DNA of 64,000 bases from Nemania diffusa (GCA_038501195.1 JBBPUQ010000001.1:6820001-6884000); one strand, 5' to 3'; numbered from the stretch's first letter, positions 37,513-49,026 are shown. Numbers and translations are program-made. The notes: generated from the sequence alone by a model not told the origin.

Positions 37513-39242
37513 TCACTTCAAAGACTTGTCTTCCTTTACCGGGCCAAGTTTGATGGAGATACTCCCATTACTGACCTTAGCTTGATACTCCCTGTTTTCG
37601 TGCAAGTCCTTCAGCGTTATCTCCCGGGTTCTCTGCAGGCTCTCGATCTCGTCTAGTCGGTCCAAGGTCGCTCGAAGATGTTCGTCAAACCCGTCCTGTT
37701 CGCATATCTCCCGCATGGCATGCTGCATGGCGACTGAATCGGCCTGGACCATGCCGTCCGAGTTGATGGTGAAGATGTTGTTGTGCTCATGTTCCTTGAT
37801 CCACGCGGCATTCGTCATGATCTGTTGCGCTTCGTGAATGGGTATCTGAGGTAATCGGCCGTCGTATGTTCCGGCTCTTCTCATCGCCTTCTCCTTGTCA
37901 ACGAGCGTCTTCGCAAGAAGCATGGCTGCCGATGACAAGTCCTGCTGTGTTTCGCCGCCAGGATCTAAGTCCTCTCCCAATATCCAGTAATGGCTGAGGA
38001 GCCAACGCTTCTCGCGTTCGCAGATGGCGTTACTTGCCTGAATCATGTCTTCTGACTTGGCGACGCGGCTTAGAAAGCTTAGACGTCCGCCGACTTTATC
38101 ATAGACCTGTTCGAGGATCGAATCTGGCACGTCCTCATTGAAATTGCTGGACCGGAAAGCTTTAACCGCTTTGAGAGCAGTATCGCGTGGGACATCATGC
38201 ACTGTGGTGACACGTAGACGTGTAGCCTGCCACATGAGGCGCTCCAAGGTCCAATAATCATCGCTCACGAAGATGATAGTTACGAGGTTACTGGCGGCCC
38301 AGAGTTCGGCTCGTTGCTGTACCAATTCAAGGAGATCTTGGCCGTCAGCGTCGTCTCGTACGAGGTGTGCGCCAGTGATGATGAGTATAAGAGGCTTGCC
38401 AACCTGCTCTTTACGCTTCAGTGCAATCTTCTCCATCTTGTTAAAGGCACGTTCGATGTCGAGTAGAGCCGTCGTGTCGCGTGGGCCCTTAAAGCTGAAT
38501 AGACTTCCGATGTAGTCCTCGTGAAACTCAAAATCAAGTGCCTTGCCTAGTCTCACGCGGAAGATCTCGGGGTCGCCGTGGGCCTCGAGCATGGCGGTAC
38601 CCTCCCCGCCGATTTTCCGCATGGCTTTGAGCAGCATCGATGTCTTTCCAGTCCCCTTCTCCCCGGTGATCAGGTGGTACTGGCCCTGTATAGTGCCGTC
38701 CACGATGCTATCGATGGTGGCTTGCTCCGAGCGCGGCACCCAGTCATTTTTCTCGAGATCTGCAAGGGCGAGGTCTGAGTGCGGGCTCGTTGGGCTGAGG
38801 TGCCGACTCAAGGCTGCTAGTTCTACGCTCGAATACCCAACGGCAAATGCGTTCTCCATCTTCCGCAGCACGTGCGACTTGTAATAGACATGGTAAGAAT
38901 ACCCAGCTAGGCCAAGGACTAGGATTGATCCAAATGCCGTCGCACTGCCCTCAACGAGCTTGTGGAATCCCGAACGCCAGCCTGCTCTTGCCCTCTCGTC
39001 CTCCTCCTTGTTGGAACGACCATTTCGAGACGACTCCTCCTTTTCAGATACAGCGCTAGTCCCCGCTAACAACACGGGATTTTGTGTCAATGATTTATTT
39101 ACCTTTCGCAACACTATCGACGTAGACTAGATAAATGCGCACATGAGCATAGTACCCTTCAACATGTTGATATGGTTTATCGAATGCTTACCGTGCGATG
39201 TCCAGACAAGCGAGCGAGCCTGCTCACAGTCTGTGCCACCAT
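37513..39242 (-). CDS. Mitochondrial membrane-anchored AAA-type ATPase
   Basis: Two exons on the minus strand, 39242-39192 and 39126-37513, with a 65-nt intron (GTAAGC..TCTAG), give 554 aa. The N-terminus MVAQTVSRLARLSGHRTSTS is Arg/Ser-rich without acidic residues, a typical mitochondrial presequence. One membrane segment follows near residues 78-95 (SILVLGLAGYSYHVYY). The P-loop is GEKGTGKTSML. A position expected for Walker B reads PLILIITGAHLV, without the usual Asp/Glu. The ERLMWQATRLRVTTVHDV block then suggests a sensor region, and the C-terminus is helical and charged. It resembles an uncharacterised fungal family of mitochondrial P-loop ATPases. The exact substrate or partner is unknown. 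Confidence 0.8.
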
Positions 39243-39657
39243 GACATATGGACTTTGTCATGGGAGAGGAAGAGTTGCTGCGCTGGTGGATGGTGGGTTT
39301 CTTGGGGGTTCTAGAATCTAGGTAGTTGAATCGAGGTTTACCTTTATGTTGTCAGCATTGTCTGAGACTTGGTATTATTATCGCCAGATCCACCTGCTAG
39401 TGAGACGGAAGTACGGCACCGTCGAAGTTGTACATACGTATGCAAAGTGCACCATCCTTGACGCCGAGACCAAGCGCATGTTTTGGCGATCCTCCCACTG
39501 TGTAGCAGGCCCATTTTGAGCCTACATACCTGGGTAGTTCGCCTACTACACGACACTAGACGCACAGTGCTTTTAAAACGTGAGATACAATATTGCTATG
39601 TAAACAATACAACCCAGAGCAAAGACTCAGTAAAGACGCTCTTCCAGAACCAACTTG
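39243..39657. other. Spacer with the AAA ATPase promoter
   Basis: 415 bp between the AAA ATPase start and the 3' end of the RBR gene, both on the minus strand. No feature is recognised. Confidence 0.5.
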
Positions 39658-42110
39658 CTAGCCAAACATATTCTGATAATCGTCTAAGCCAATACCTCCA
39701 TGTTCTCGCTTCAAGTGATCATAGCAAGCGCGCGACGAACCGAAGATTTCCAAACAAACCCAACAAATATGAGCGCCACAGCGACACGTCATGTGGTTGC
39801 ATCCATCCGTCTTCTCCAGCGGCGTCTTACACTTAGGGCAGTCCTTGATGCCCATTTCTCGCTTCAATTTCTCATTTGCCTCTTGTCTACCTGAAGAGAC
39901 ATCTTTGTACTCTGCGCAGCTCAGACCGTCGTGCAGAGCGTGGCAGCTCGTACAGACGGGCACAAGACAGCCTCTGCAGGTCTGCGTCTTGACTGGTCCG
40001 TTGGCACGGTAGACGCAGTCGCAGCCTGGAGAAGGGCAATATTTGAGTATGTCAGGATGGAGTCGCGCGTACGATGCAAAAGATTTCTCTAGTAGCTCCT
40101 CGAATGCAGTCGACGAGAGATGCTCTTGTAACTGTGGGAGATCCAAAACCGCGTCGCAGCGTGCCGAGTCCCCGACGCACCGGATCTTCACCGCCGATTC
40201 TTTCGTCGGGGCTGACAAACATAAGTTTTCGAAGCAGTCGAGGCAATATGTGTGGCCACACCGAGTTTGGATCGGGTTTTCCGCTTCGGTCCAGCATACC
40301 GAGCAATCTTGTCCATTCGGGTCCGGCTTGGCGTTTTGGGGGACCTTGCCGTTTATAATAGAGAGGGCAGTATCATATTGGCTCGCAGTGCCAGTGATAA
40401 TAATCCGTTTCGGTGTCGAGGTGATGTCGAGGCTTACGCTATCAGGACCGAGCTCAATGGTGAGCTTCTTGTAGCCTCCTAGGCGGGCCCATCGGAACCT
40501 CTCATCATCCAACTCAATGGCGAAATCCTTAGAGGATTGGCCGTTGAGAATCTTAGATATTTCAGTTTGGACCTCTTCGCATTTATTGGGCGGGCCATAA
40601 AGACGAAGCTGTGACTTCGCCTTGTTCCGGAGGATCACCACACCTGTTTGCTGTTGTAGTTGCGCGAGCTGACGGGAGGCTTCTCCGTTGCTTCGCAGCG
40701 ACGATTGCCATAGAGTTGATAAGCCGTCTTTGGCAACAGTACCTGCGAGGATGTCCAGGATGGCGTTCTTGGCTTCCGCTACGATCTTCCCGTCTTCGCC
40801 CTCAATCTTGAGCGTCCGGTACCACTTCGGCGGTTGTGGTTGCTCGTAGGCTGTGAAATGCACGTACTGAGTTTTCCACCGCGGGATGTTGGCTTTTATT
40901 TGGCGCTCGACGGCATCATAAATGAGGCTAGAGACTTTGAATCTCGCGCAGTAGACCAGCTGTACAGTCAGTCTTGCCGTCTTGTGGAAAGGGAGTGGTG
41001 AGTTGTGGAACGCCTTCACAGCCGCTTTGGCGTCTTCTTCTCTCGAGAACCGAGCGCTTGCCTTCATGCGCTTGCCGGTAGTATCCGGGGTGAACTCCCA
41101 CCATTCAAGTGCGCCGATGGCCGTGAAAAGGGACTGTATCTCTGTGGCACAAGTCTCCGGGTCAGTTGAATAGGTTGGCTGTCCGAGCTCGATGCCGCGT
41201 GGCCGATCCCCTACCAACCGAATGGCACCTACAATATCGAGTTTTGTCGCATCTGCGGGAACATCTGCTAAGGAAACTGTCCATGCTTTAGGGTTATACC
41301 TGCCAGCTCCTCGTGTTGGATTCGCCGGATTCACCATCTGATCAAGTATCTTATACTCGCCCTTTTTGAATTTCTCGCTCACGCGACTCGCGATACTGTC
41401 ACTCCCAAAGTTGAGCCATACTGTCTTGCCCGACTTGTGCCAGGAGCAGTGCACTTTCTTGCAATCCACACGCAAAGCGCTTGAATCTGACGTCGAAAAT
41501 GATTCAGTGGCAATCGGAATAGCATGAACCCCGAGATGCTGCTGCGAAGGAGCCCGTCGTCCAAACTTTTCAACAACCAACTCCGCGAAATAGGGGTCTT
41601 CTGCTTCTACCCTAGCACTCGAGTAAGTCTCTCCGCGGATCACTCGAATTGGGTTCACCTTTGAGGTGTCGACTCCACGAGACCGAAGGATATTAAGCAC
41701 AGACTCGAGGGTACTGTCGTGTGGTAGCCCGGTTAGCTGGACGGTAGACACGTCGGACGTGAACACCACCTTGGTAACGGTGGCTCCCGCATCGAAATGA
41801 GCTGAGGCACCGCTAATTGTTCGCGTCGCTTTCTCTTCGGCGGGTTGAGTATACTCCTAGGAAGTTCGTGAGCGCGGCCGGATAGCTCTCAGGGGTACCT
41901 TACAGCAGACGATTTAATAATAGATTTCTCGGGCAGGTCGCCGCTCTCTTGATGCCGATACGTGCAGGTTTGACCATTTCGGCACACCCCGCGTTGGTAA
42001 AACCTACAGTTTACCTGGGCTCTAGAGTCTTGGGACTGAGGAGAGAACTTTCCACTGAGGAGGATGTTTTGTCCCGGACGGGGACGGAAAGGGAGAGTGG
42101 CCGGGTTCAT
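39658..42110 (-). CDS. CCCH zinc finger + RBR (RING-IBR-RING) E3 ubiquitin ligase
   Basis: Two exons on the minus strand, 42110-41904 and 41856-39658, with a 47-nt intron, give 801 aa. A CCCH finger lies at Cys35, Cys43, Cys49 and His53 (CRFYQRGVCRNGQTCTYRH). Residues about 90-570 hold a possible RRM-like start (VQLTGLPHDSTLESVLNILR) and KH-like repeats. The RBR module fills the C-terminus from about residue 585: RING1 (CSVCWTE..CGHTYCLDCF), IBR (KYCPSPGCDCVY..CTSC) and RING2 (CPKCKTPLEKTDGCNHMTC..CWVC). The Cys of HMTC is the catalytic residue in RBR ligases. The architecture suggests RNA-bound ubiquitin transfer, which is inference. All zinc ligands look intact. Confidence 0.9.
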
Positions 42111-43015
42111 CTTGTGTCGCTCGTCTCAATCGCTCTCGTCCGCTCATACATACGCCCGACCGTTGGATATTTAGAGCAGCTTTTAGTAGAGAAGTAATCA
42201 TTTGGGCTCCCATTTGGGAAAGCCCATATCATGCCTAATCCTAATCAGCAGATATTCAATACTGAGACAGTCAGCAGCAAACGGAACTGTTACACGGCAT
42301 GCCACTGTTGAGGGGTCGCTGTCCTATTTGATAGGGACTGTCCATGCCGAGGATCGCTAATGTTAACCTACCAATACAATGGCGCCTAGTATGGCGTAGG
42401 TAGTATGCAGTGGGCCGAAATGAGAGCAACCGGTAAACCTGGCAGACCCTATAGATAGATCTCTGTTCCGGGTTGGCGCATGATGTAATTCGTAGCTCAG
42501 ATCATGGCGGTACCATCACCTTGTAGTCTCGCGCTGTAGATAGAGGACATCTCTGCTGATATCAGTTACTCTGATCTAGCGTTAGCAGTCACTTTCTCCT
42601 CGATCTACGTTCGGCTCAGCCTGCGTCCCTACATGTTAACGAGGTCAGTGCTTCCTTCAGCTCTGATGAAAAATATTTTGGCTCTACCAATTTCCTCAGT
42701 AGACCAGTATTTCAACAAGCTCTTATTATCTCACCTCACATTCTTCACTAACAATACCATATAGTGTGATAACCCTCCAGTCAACATTATCATAGTCGCG
42801 GCGTCCCTCGACTGGCTGTCAGCTCCGGTCATTGAGCCATCATCTATCGAACACTGAAGGTATTAGGTGCCGAGTATAATTCTATCGCTTTTCTGCTTAG
42901 TAGGAAGACCTAGGTGCTAAGTCCCAAATTCAAGTCTTTCGGACAGTAAAGTCGCAGCTCTTACAGCAGCCCCCACTCAATATACAATCTCCTATATAAC
43001 CATATTTCCATACAT
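42111..43015. other. Promoter region of the RBR gene
   Basis: 905 bp between two minus-strand genes. No gene or repeat is recognised. Confidence 0.5.
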
Positions 43016-44663
43016 CTATACTGAAATGTCCATAATACTACTTAATATGTGTTCCACAAATTTCACACCTACTGTAATTCCATCCTCATCTGTCAGTCCC
43101 TTCTTCGCACTAAATGTCCCGTTATCCGGATCTAGACATGTCAGACAGGCTACGACAATATCCGTGTAAGTATCTCCAACCTGAGGTGGAAGATCTCTCC
43201 TGGCTAACGCAACGAGCTGGTCCTTTATTTGTTGTTGACCGGTAGCCTGCACAGCTTCGAAATCACTGTCGCTGCAGCTGAAGCCAAGAGCCCAGCCGGG
43301 CACGGGTGTCGCATTATCATCTTCAGCGGGATACCATACAAAGGATCGCCAAAGCCCGATCTCTAAAAGACACACTCCGAGGCTGTATATATCGTGCTGC
43401 ATAATATACCGCTCAAGAACAAACACCCCCTGTCTCTGGGGGTGGCGATAGAGATTCCGGTGCCACGCAGAATCTCCGTATAGATTGGTTTGGAAGTTGG
43501 CATTACGAAAATCGGTGAAGCCAATGAGGAAGCTCTGCCCTAGAGATGAATCATCCATACTTGGGAATATGAGAATGTTTTCGGGCCTGACGTTCTTGTG
43601 CACGAAGCCACAAGTGTGAACATAATGGACAGATCGGACTAGTTGCTTCGCGATTCGTATAACGGTGCTAAGGCTCACAGGGATGGGTCTCAAAAGATGG
43701 TGGCGTAGTGTTTCGGGCCGCCGACTGTCTCGAGGAGTGCGATAGACGAATTCAATGGCCGACAACTGTTTATTACCAGGGTCGTGATTTTTCAATATTC
43801 CCTTGCAGCAGAGAAGTCCAAACGTGTTAGGATCTACGTTCTGAAGTTTCTTTGCCAGGTTTTCGACATCGGTCTTTACCTGAGAGGCCGTCCCAGGTGG
43901 ACAAGATATCAATTCCACGATCAGTAATTGACTAGACCCTGCCCTGAGAACTGCCCGAGCCGTTGTCATTGAGATGGCGAATTCCCTTGCCCCTTTAAGC
44001 CCGTTGTGCGGGAGGCTGACATGGATGTCGTTCCGCTCGCTTATGTTCGGTTTCAAGGTTGCGCGGATAGCGAGCATCGTACTGAGGGGATTCGGTTCTT
44101 GACTTGACCATGTCACACCGTCGCCACGCCCCTTCTTCTCAAGCAAGGCATTGTCCAAGACCTTATCAGTGATAAGGATCATGAGATACCAAGTTGGGTC
44201 AAACCGTTGCTGCCAAGCCTCTAGCTCTGCTATGAGCTCATCGAGACTACTCTTGATGAGTGCGAACTTCCACTTCCGGAGAATATCAATTGTTTTTCCC
44301 TTACTTGCAACGCTCTCGGGGTCAACATCTTCTAGCCGTGAAACGGCCTGTACCAGTTTCCCTTTCAGTCTCTGAAGGAGATCGAGCTGGCTTTGCACTA
44401 GGTCGTCAGTGAGATGATCTGATATTTTACGCAGAAACTTCAACTGCGTCTCAATTTTGGTCCAGAGGAAATCAACTCTATCATATCTCTCGTTTATATG
44501 TTCGTCGGCACTCCGGTATGTCTGGCAGGTTGTTTTGATCTTGCGAACTAACCTAGAGACAAGTTAGGCCAGGTATCCTACACTGAAATCATGCGCTTAC
44601 TAGGACGGACTTAATAGAGCCTTCAATCAGGCCAACAACTGCAAGAACTAATTCGACGGACAT
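43016..44663 (-). CDS. HeLo-like domain + pseudokinase protein
   Basis: Proposed exons on the minus strand are 44663-44611 and 44552-43016, giving 529 aa. The N-terminus (MSVELVLAVVGLIEGSIK, then LVRKIKTTCQTYRSADE and FLWTKIETQLKFLRKI) has the all-helical pattern of HeLo/prion-inhibition domains found in fungal signalling and cell-death proteins. A kinase-like domain occupies the second half, but HRD is HKN (336-338, in FVHKNVRPENIL) and DFG is TDF (364-366), so it should be a pseudokinase. The first splice is uncertain: it needs a GTCCGT donor at 44610, because the nearby GTAAGC donor gives the wrong phase. The gene is divergent from the kinase-YTH gene with a 0.6-kb shared promoter. Confidence 0.75.
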
Positions 44664-45235
44664 GTTCTGATGTATGGGTATATGATATATGCAAACTAAA
44701 GGATTATGAGAAGGGGAGTGGTTGTTCAGCATCCAGGTATTCGCCTCACATTAGGTATTCGGCAGATAATACTACATAGCGCAGACTAAATAGAATCAGG
44801 ACCCATGCTAGGTACCTAGCAGAGGGGCTGTGTAAAAATTGTGTAAATACCTACCTACATAATGTACTGTACTGAGGTATTTACTCTCTATATCTGTTTC
44901 AGGGTCTCCTGCGGCTGAACACGACGACCGGGGTACCAACATCGGTTGCGCATTGGGCGTATTTTCAAAATTACCCTGCTATGTACCTAGTGCCCACGTA
45001 GGTAGTAGTAAGCTGTCAACCAAAGCTGTACTGCACGCTAATTCGTTTCGGGGTCAGGCGTTCTTGATTGCCTCACAACCTGCTACGCAGTAACACGCAC
45101 GCTACCTACTTAAGGTAGATATACTGCCTACACGCGAGCGTCAATGGGCAGCTGACGCACGCACCCTTATAACGCCATGAGCGTTGCGTCCGACGAAGAG
45201 TTGCTCACCATTTGCCCCTACGAGATCCATCCACC
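44664..45235. promoter_or_regulatory. Divergent promoter of the pseudokinase and kinase-YTH genes
   Basis: A 572-bp spacer read in both directions. It contains TAGGTACCTA near 44811, TACCTACCTA near 44850-44860 and TACCTACTTAAGGTA near 45105-45118. An upstream ATG at 45177 (MSVASDEELLTICPYEIH) offers an alternative start for the kinase-YTH gene through a 53-nt intron with donor GTAGTG. Confidence 0.45.
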
Positions 45236-47496
45236 ATGGCTCGGCATGCGTCACGTCTTGTAGTGGCTTCGAAGCTGGAGACCGAGTTTCTCACTGGATG
45301 TGTAAAGCATAGGTCGTCAACAACAGAGGAGATTTGGGATGTTCAATCGGAAATAGGAAAGGGTACATTTGGCGTCGTTCGGATTGAGCGATGTCGTGTA
45401 TCAACGCTTCATCCCAGCTCATCATCCCGCAACCCACTACGTGCAGTCAAAGTGATAAAGAAACCAGACGCAGCAGGTCAGAGCTGGGACTATATGAAAG
45501 AGTTGGAGGCAATTGCCCAGTTCTCGTCACCGCAGGTGAGCCAAGAGACTCCCTATGTCTAGCGAGCTTCAATATTAGGGAACGCTAATTGCGTGACTTA
45601 TAAGTACGCTCCCTACTTTGTGCGCTCCTACGGTTGGTTCGAGAATGACGTGTCTATTTTCATCGCAATGGAGTACCTTTCTCTCGGCGATTTGAGACGC
45701 TTTATGGAGTATGATTGCTATCTCGTTACAATCCTCTTTAATCATCCTTCCACTTATAGTTTTGGATAGCGCCCAACCCCAATTCTCCGAGGATGCCACC
45801 CAGCAAATTGTTCGCCAGCTCCTCAAAGGCATCCGGTTCATGCACGCAAGTAGCTTTGCACATAGGGATCTTAAGCCCGGCGTATGTTTCCCTAAGGCAT
45901 ATATAATGTATAGTGCTTGATCTTAATTGAATACAGAATATACTCGTATCATCCTACTCGCCGCGCTGGGTTGTAAAGATAGCCGACTTCGGCATTAGTA
46001 AACAATCTATGGAGGGGATCACACATCTGCAGACCCATGTCGGCACCGTGGGCTACATGGCCCCCGAGGTTTTTGATGCAAACAACAGCTACTCGGTTTC
46101 TGTCGATATATGGGCGATCGGCATAATCACGATTGAGCTGCTAATAAAGCAACATCCTTTACCCAACCTTTCCGACGTCTTTAAACTTGTACATGGGGTC
46201 AGTCCGCTCATCACAGATACAGAGACAGGCTTGTTCCTCTCAGAAGCTTGTCGGGACTTCGTCCGGGGGCTGTTGAACACGAACTCGGTCACAAGACCAA
46301 CAGCAAATGCAGCGCTGGCACACCCATGGCTAGAAGAAGTCATCCCAGATTCTGATGAGGAGGAATCGTAAGCAATACGAGCCCTCTAAATTTCGGCGTA
46401 ATTCTAAAGACCTAACGCTTTCTAGGCTCTTCGTGACGGATGATCCACCTCCACGAAGTTCAATGCCGTCAAGATACCAAGATGCCGCCACGCCGATTTC
46501 TTTGCCTTCATTAGCTTGGTCTAACTCACAATCCATTAATACACCTATTGGCACCTATAATGGCCCAGCGCTTGACTCGCGCTTACTTCTGCCTAACCTT
46601 CAAGGCTTCTCGTTGGAGACTGTAAGTATCGCACTTATAATTAGGTACTATAAGGAGAGAGCAAAGGGAAATGAGTTCCTAATACATCTGACAATAGAAC
46701 AAATATTTCGTCTTGAGGTCGGATAATCCGACTGATATCGAAACGAGTGTTGCGCATAGTGTCTGGACCTCGAGTTCAAGGGTCAACAAAATTCTTGATA
46801 AGGCTTGGAAGAAGACAGACGGCCAAGTGATTTTGTTTTTCTCGGTGATTCAGAGGTAGGCGATTCAATACAGCTCTAAGCCTGTGCCACATCACCTTAA
46901 CCAGACCCTCTTGAAAATTGGGTCGTTCACTAACATTTTGTCTGGCTGAAGTCGAAGGTTTTGCGGTATCGCTCAGATGACTAGTGGTATTGACTGGGAG
47001 ACTACGGACGAGCACTGGGTAGACGATTCTTGGAAAGGGTGAGGTCCCCGATCCGCGGTTTCTACTATTTCTATTACTACGAACATTGCCACTAATTGAT
47101 GATTATTCTAGGAGATTTACACTCAATTGGCTCTGCCTAACAGAATTACCGTTCGCAGGCGTAAGGCATGTACCCGTGTCTAGCAGAACACCTGGATTCC
47201 GCGCCATTGCCTGTTACGACGGGACCGAGATCAGTGCACCATCAGCATTCGAACTACTCCAAGCATATTCAACAAGGGAACGGGAAGGGGCCTCACAGCT
47301 TCTTTCACCCCCCGCAACTATCACCCCCTCGAATTTCGATACACTATCATCGTCCACATCGTCGGGCCTCACCAGAAGAGTCCAGGATTTAGCGCTCAAT
47401 CTTACGTCTCGCCCAGATGAGCGAAGGAGAGGGGACGGAGTGCATAGAACGACTTCCTCACTAGAATTTAATAACATATTGAGGCCTCAAGTGTAA
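45236..47496 (+). CDS. Ser/Thr protein kinase fused to a YTH (m6A-reader) domain
   Basis: Eight exons: 45236-45535, 45605-45708, 45770-45881, 45937-46367, 46426-46621, 46698-46855, 46952-47038 and 47112-47496, giving 590 aa. The kinase domain (about 34-305) is complete: GKGTFGVV (41-48), Lys72, HRDLKPGN (166-173), DFG (189-191), GTVGYMAPE. A Ser/Pro-rich linker leads to a YTH domain (about 382-515): KYFVLRS, HSVWTSS, ILFFSVIQ, FCGIAQM, DWETTDEHWVDDSW, RFTLNWL, ELPF, YDGTEI. Trp404, Trp456 and Trp461 align with the m6A cage of YTHDF-type readers, keeping the five-residue spacing of the last two. All eight joins keep phase. The acceptor at 46951 (rather than 46957) gives the usual YTH length. 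Downstream is a 75-residue polar tail. If exon 4 read through its donor it would stop at TAA, so a two-gene alternative exists. Confidence 0.85.
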
Positions 47497-47730
47497 TAGC
47501 GAGGTTTCAATCGGATGAAACTAATGATTGATTGGCACTCCTACCGATTAGGTACTTCGTGCCTACCCTATAGCACAAGGCAGCATATATAAGGTATATA
47601 GCCCATGAACGTTACATGCCACATGAACATGTAATTGTCAGCATATATTCAACCAAGTTACCTAACGGCTCCGAGCCCACATCTATGGATCCGGGTCATG
47701 CAAGTGGAACGCCTAGGACCATACTAGGGA

Positions 47731-48606
47731 GGGCCATACGTACAGACCACCGACAAAACTATTTCTTCTCCACTTTCTGTTTTTAGTTTTTAGTTTTTAG
47801 AAAATTAATGTCGCGAAAACTATATAAAGCAATAAATGAATTAAATTTATTATACAAAATAAAATATTTTTAGCTTGATTAAATTTCTGTAACTTAATCG
47901 ACCTAATTAAATTAACTGACCTAATTAACCTAGTTAACCTAACTAAACCTAACTAAACTTAACTAAATTAACTAATTTAGTTAACCTAATTAAACTTAAC
48001 TAAACTTAACTAAACTTAATTAACCTAATTGATTTAGTCGATCTAGTTAGCTTAGTTAACTTAACTAAACTTAACTGACCTAGTTAAGTTAACTAGATCA
48101 ACCAGTTCAGTCGGGTCCAGCTAAGTCAACTAAGTCAGTCAATTCAACCAAGTCAGTCAAGTCCAGTCAGGTCTAGTTAAATCAACTAGATCAATCAAGT
48201 CAGTCAATTTAATCAAGCCAGTCAATTCAATCAGATCAGTCAATTCAGTCAAGTCAGTCAATTCAATCAAGTCAATCAAGCCAATTATGTTATAAGCTAT
48301 ATATATGATCTAGCTAGTTAATCGTACAACTTAGTCAGCAGTTGTTTCTAGCACTTCAGTTGCAGCTTTTCAGTCGCAGCTCTACAAAAATTAATAACAG
48401 CACATTTAATTTACTTATAAATTAAATTAAACTAGATTAATTAAGCTAATATTAAAATAGTTTATATTATAATTATGTTTTATATATAATATTCTTAATA
48501 TTATATACTAATTATTTTAAAATATTAACTTATTTTTTTAAAAACTGAAAACTAAAAACAGAAATTGGAGAAAAATAGTTTTGTCGGTGGTCTGTACGTA
48601 TGGCCC
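47731..48606. mobile_element. TIR element with degenerate 5-mer repeat interior
   Basis: Terminal inverted repeats of about 60 bp: GGGCCATACGTACAGACCAC at 47731 and its reverse complement ending at 48606, continuing through CGACAAAACTATTT and TTCTGTTTTTAG. The interior has no open frame. From about 47880 to 48290 it consists of degenerate 5- and 10-bp units, first TTAACTAAAC-like and then AGTCAATTCA-like, drifting in sequence along the tract. It is a nonautonomous, MITE-like element. It begins 234 bp after the kinase-YTH stop. No clear target-site duplication is visible. The 47497-47730 flank holds nothing else. Confidence 0.8.
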
Positions 48607-49026
48607 ACCGTCCCATACCGTCGGGTCCATTGTATTTGAAATGGAGGGGCCATGACCGTAAGCACCCCAACGGATTTTATAGGCCCATGGCGAAGCCTGG
48701 CATCGTTGTCTCAAGTTGTACCACTGATGGGCTCTGGTCTGTTGGTTTCACAACATAACACATGCGCACATAGTCACGCCTAATTAGTCTGTGGCAGGCG
48801 ATCAGCTGATCTCGTCTTTGACGCCATTCTCATACATCCACCTAACATGTGTTTTCTTGTATTATAATCTCACCCATTGTCACGGTCCAATATAAGTAAC
48901 GGCCAGCAACTCCGGTCCCGATATCGCTCTGCCTTTGGTAACGTCGTGAGCTCTCTTAATCGACCTATAATAAGTTTAGGGTGTAGTACGATTGTTATTA
49001 GTTCCTATCTTTATAGCCTATTTCCC
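48607..49026. other. Spacer downstream of the P450 gene
   Basis: 420 bp between the TIR element and the P450 stop. Nothing is recognised. Confidence 0.5.

Noticed and set aside
42022..42213. Upstream frame (MGAQMITSLLKAAL...) as the N-terminus of the RBR gene
   Set aside because: It is in another frame and the 42110 ATG already gives a complete CCCH finger in phase with the main exon.
46368..46425. Treating the kinase and YTH parts as two genes
   Set aside because: The donor GTAAGC, branch CTAAC, acceptor CTAG and phase all fit an intron, and the spacer is too short for a separate promoter. The possibility remains open until RNA evidence is seen.
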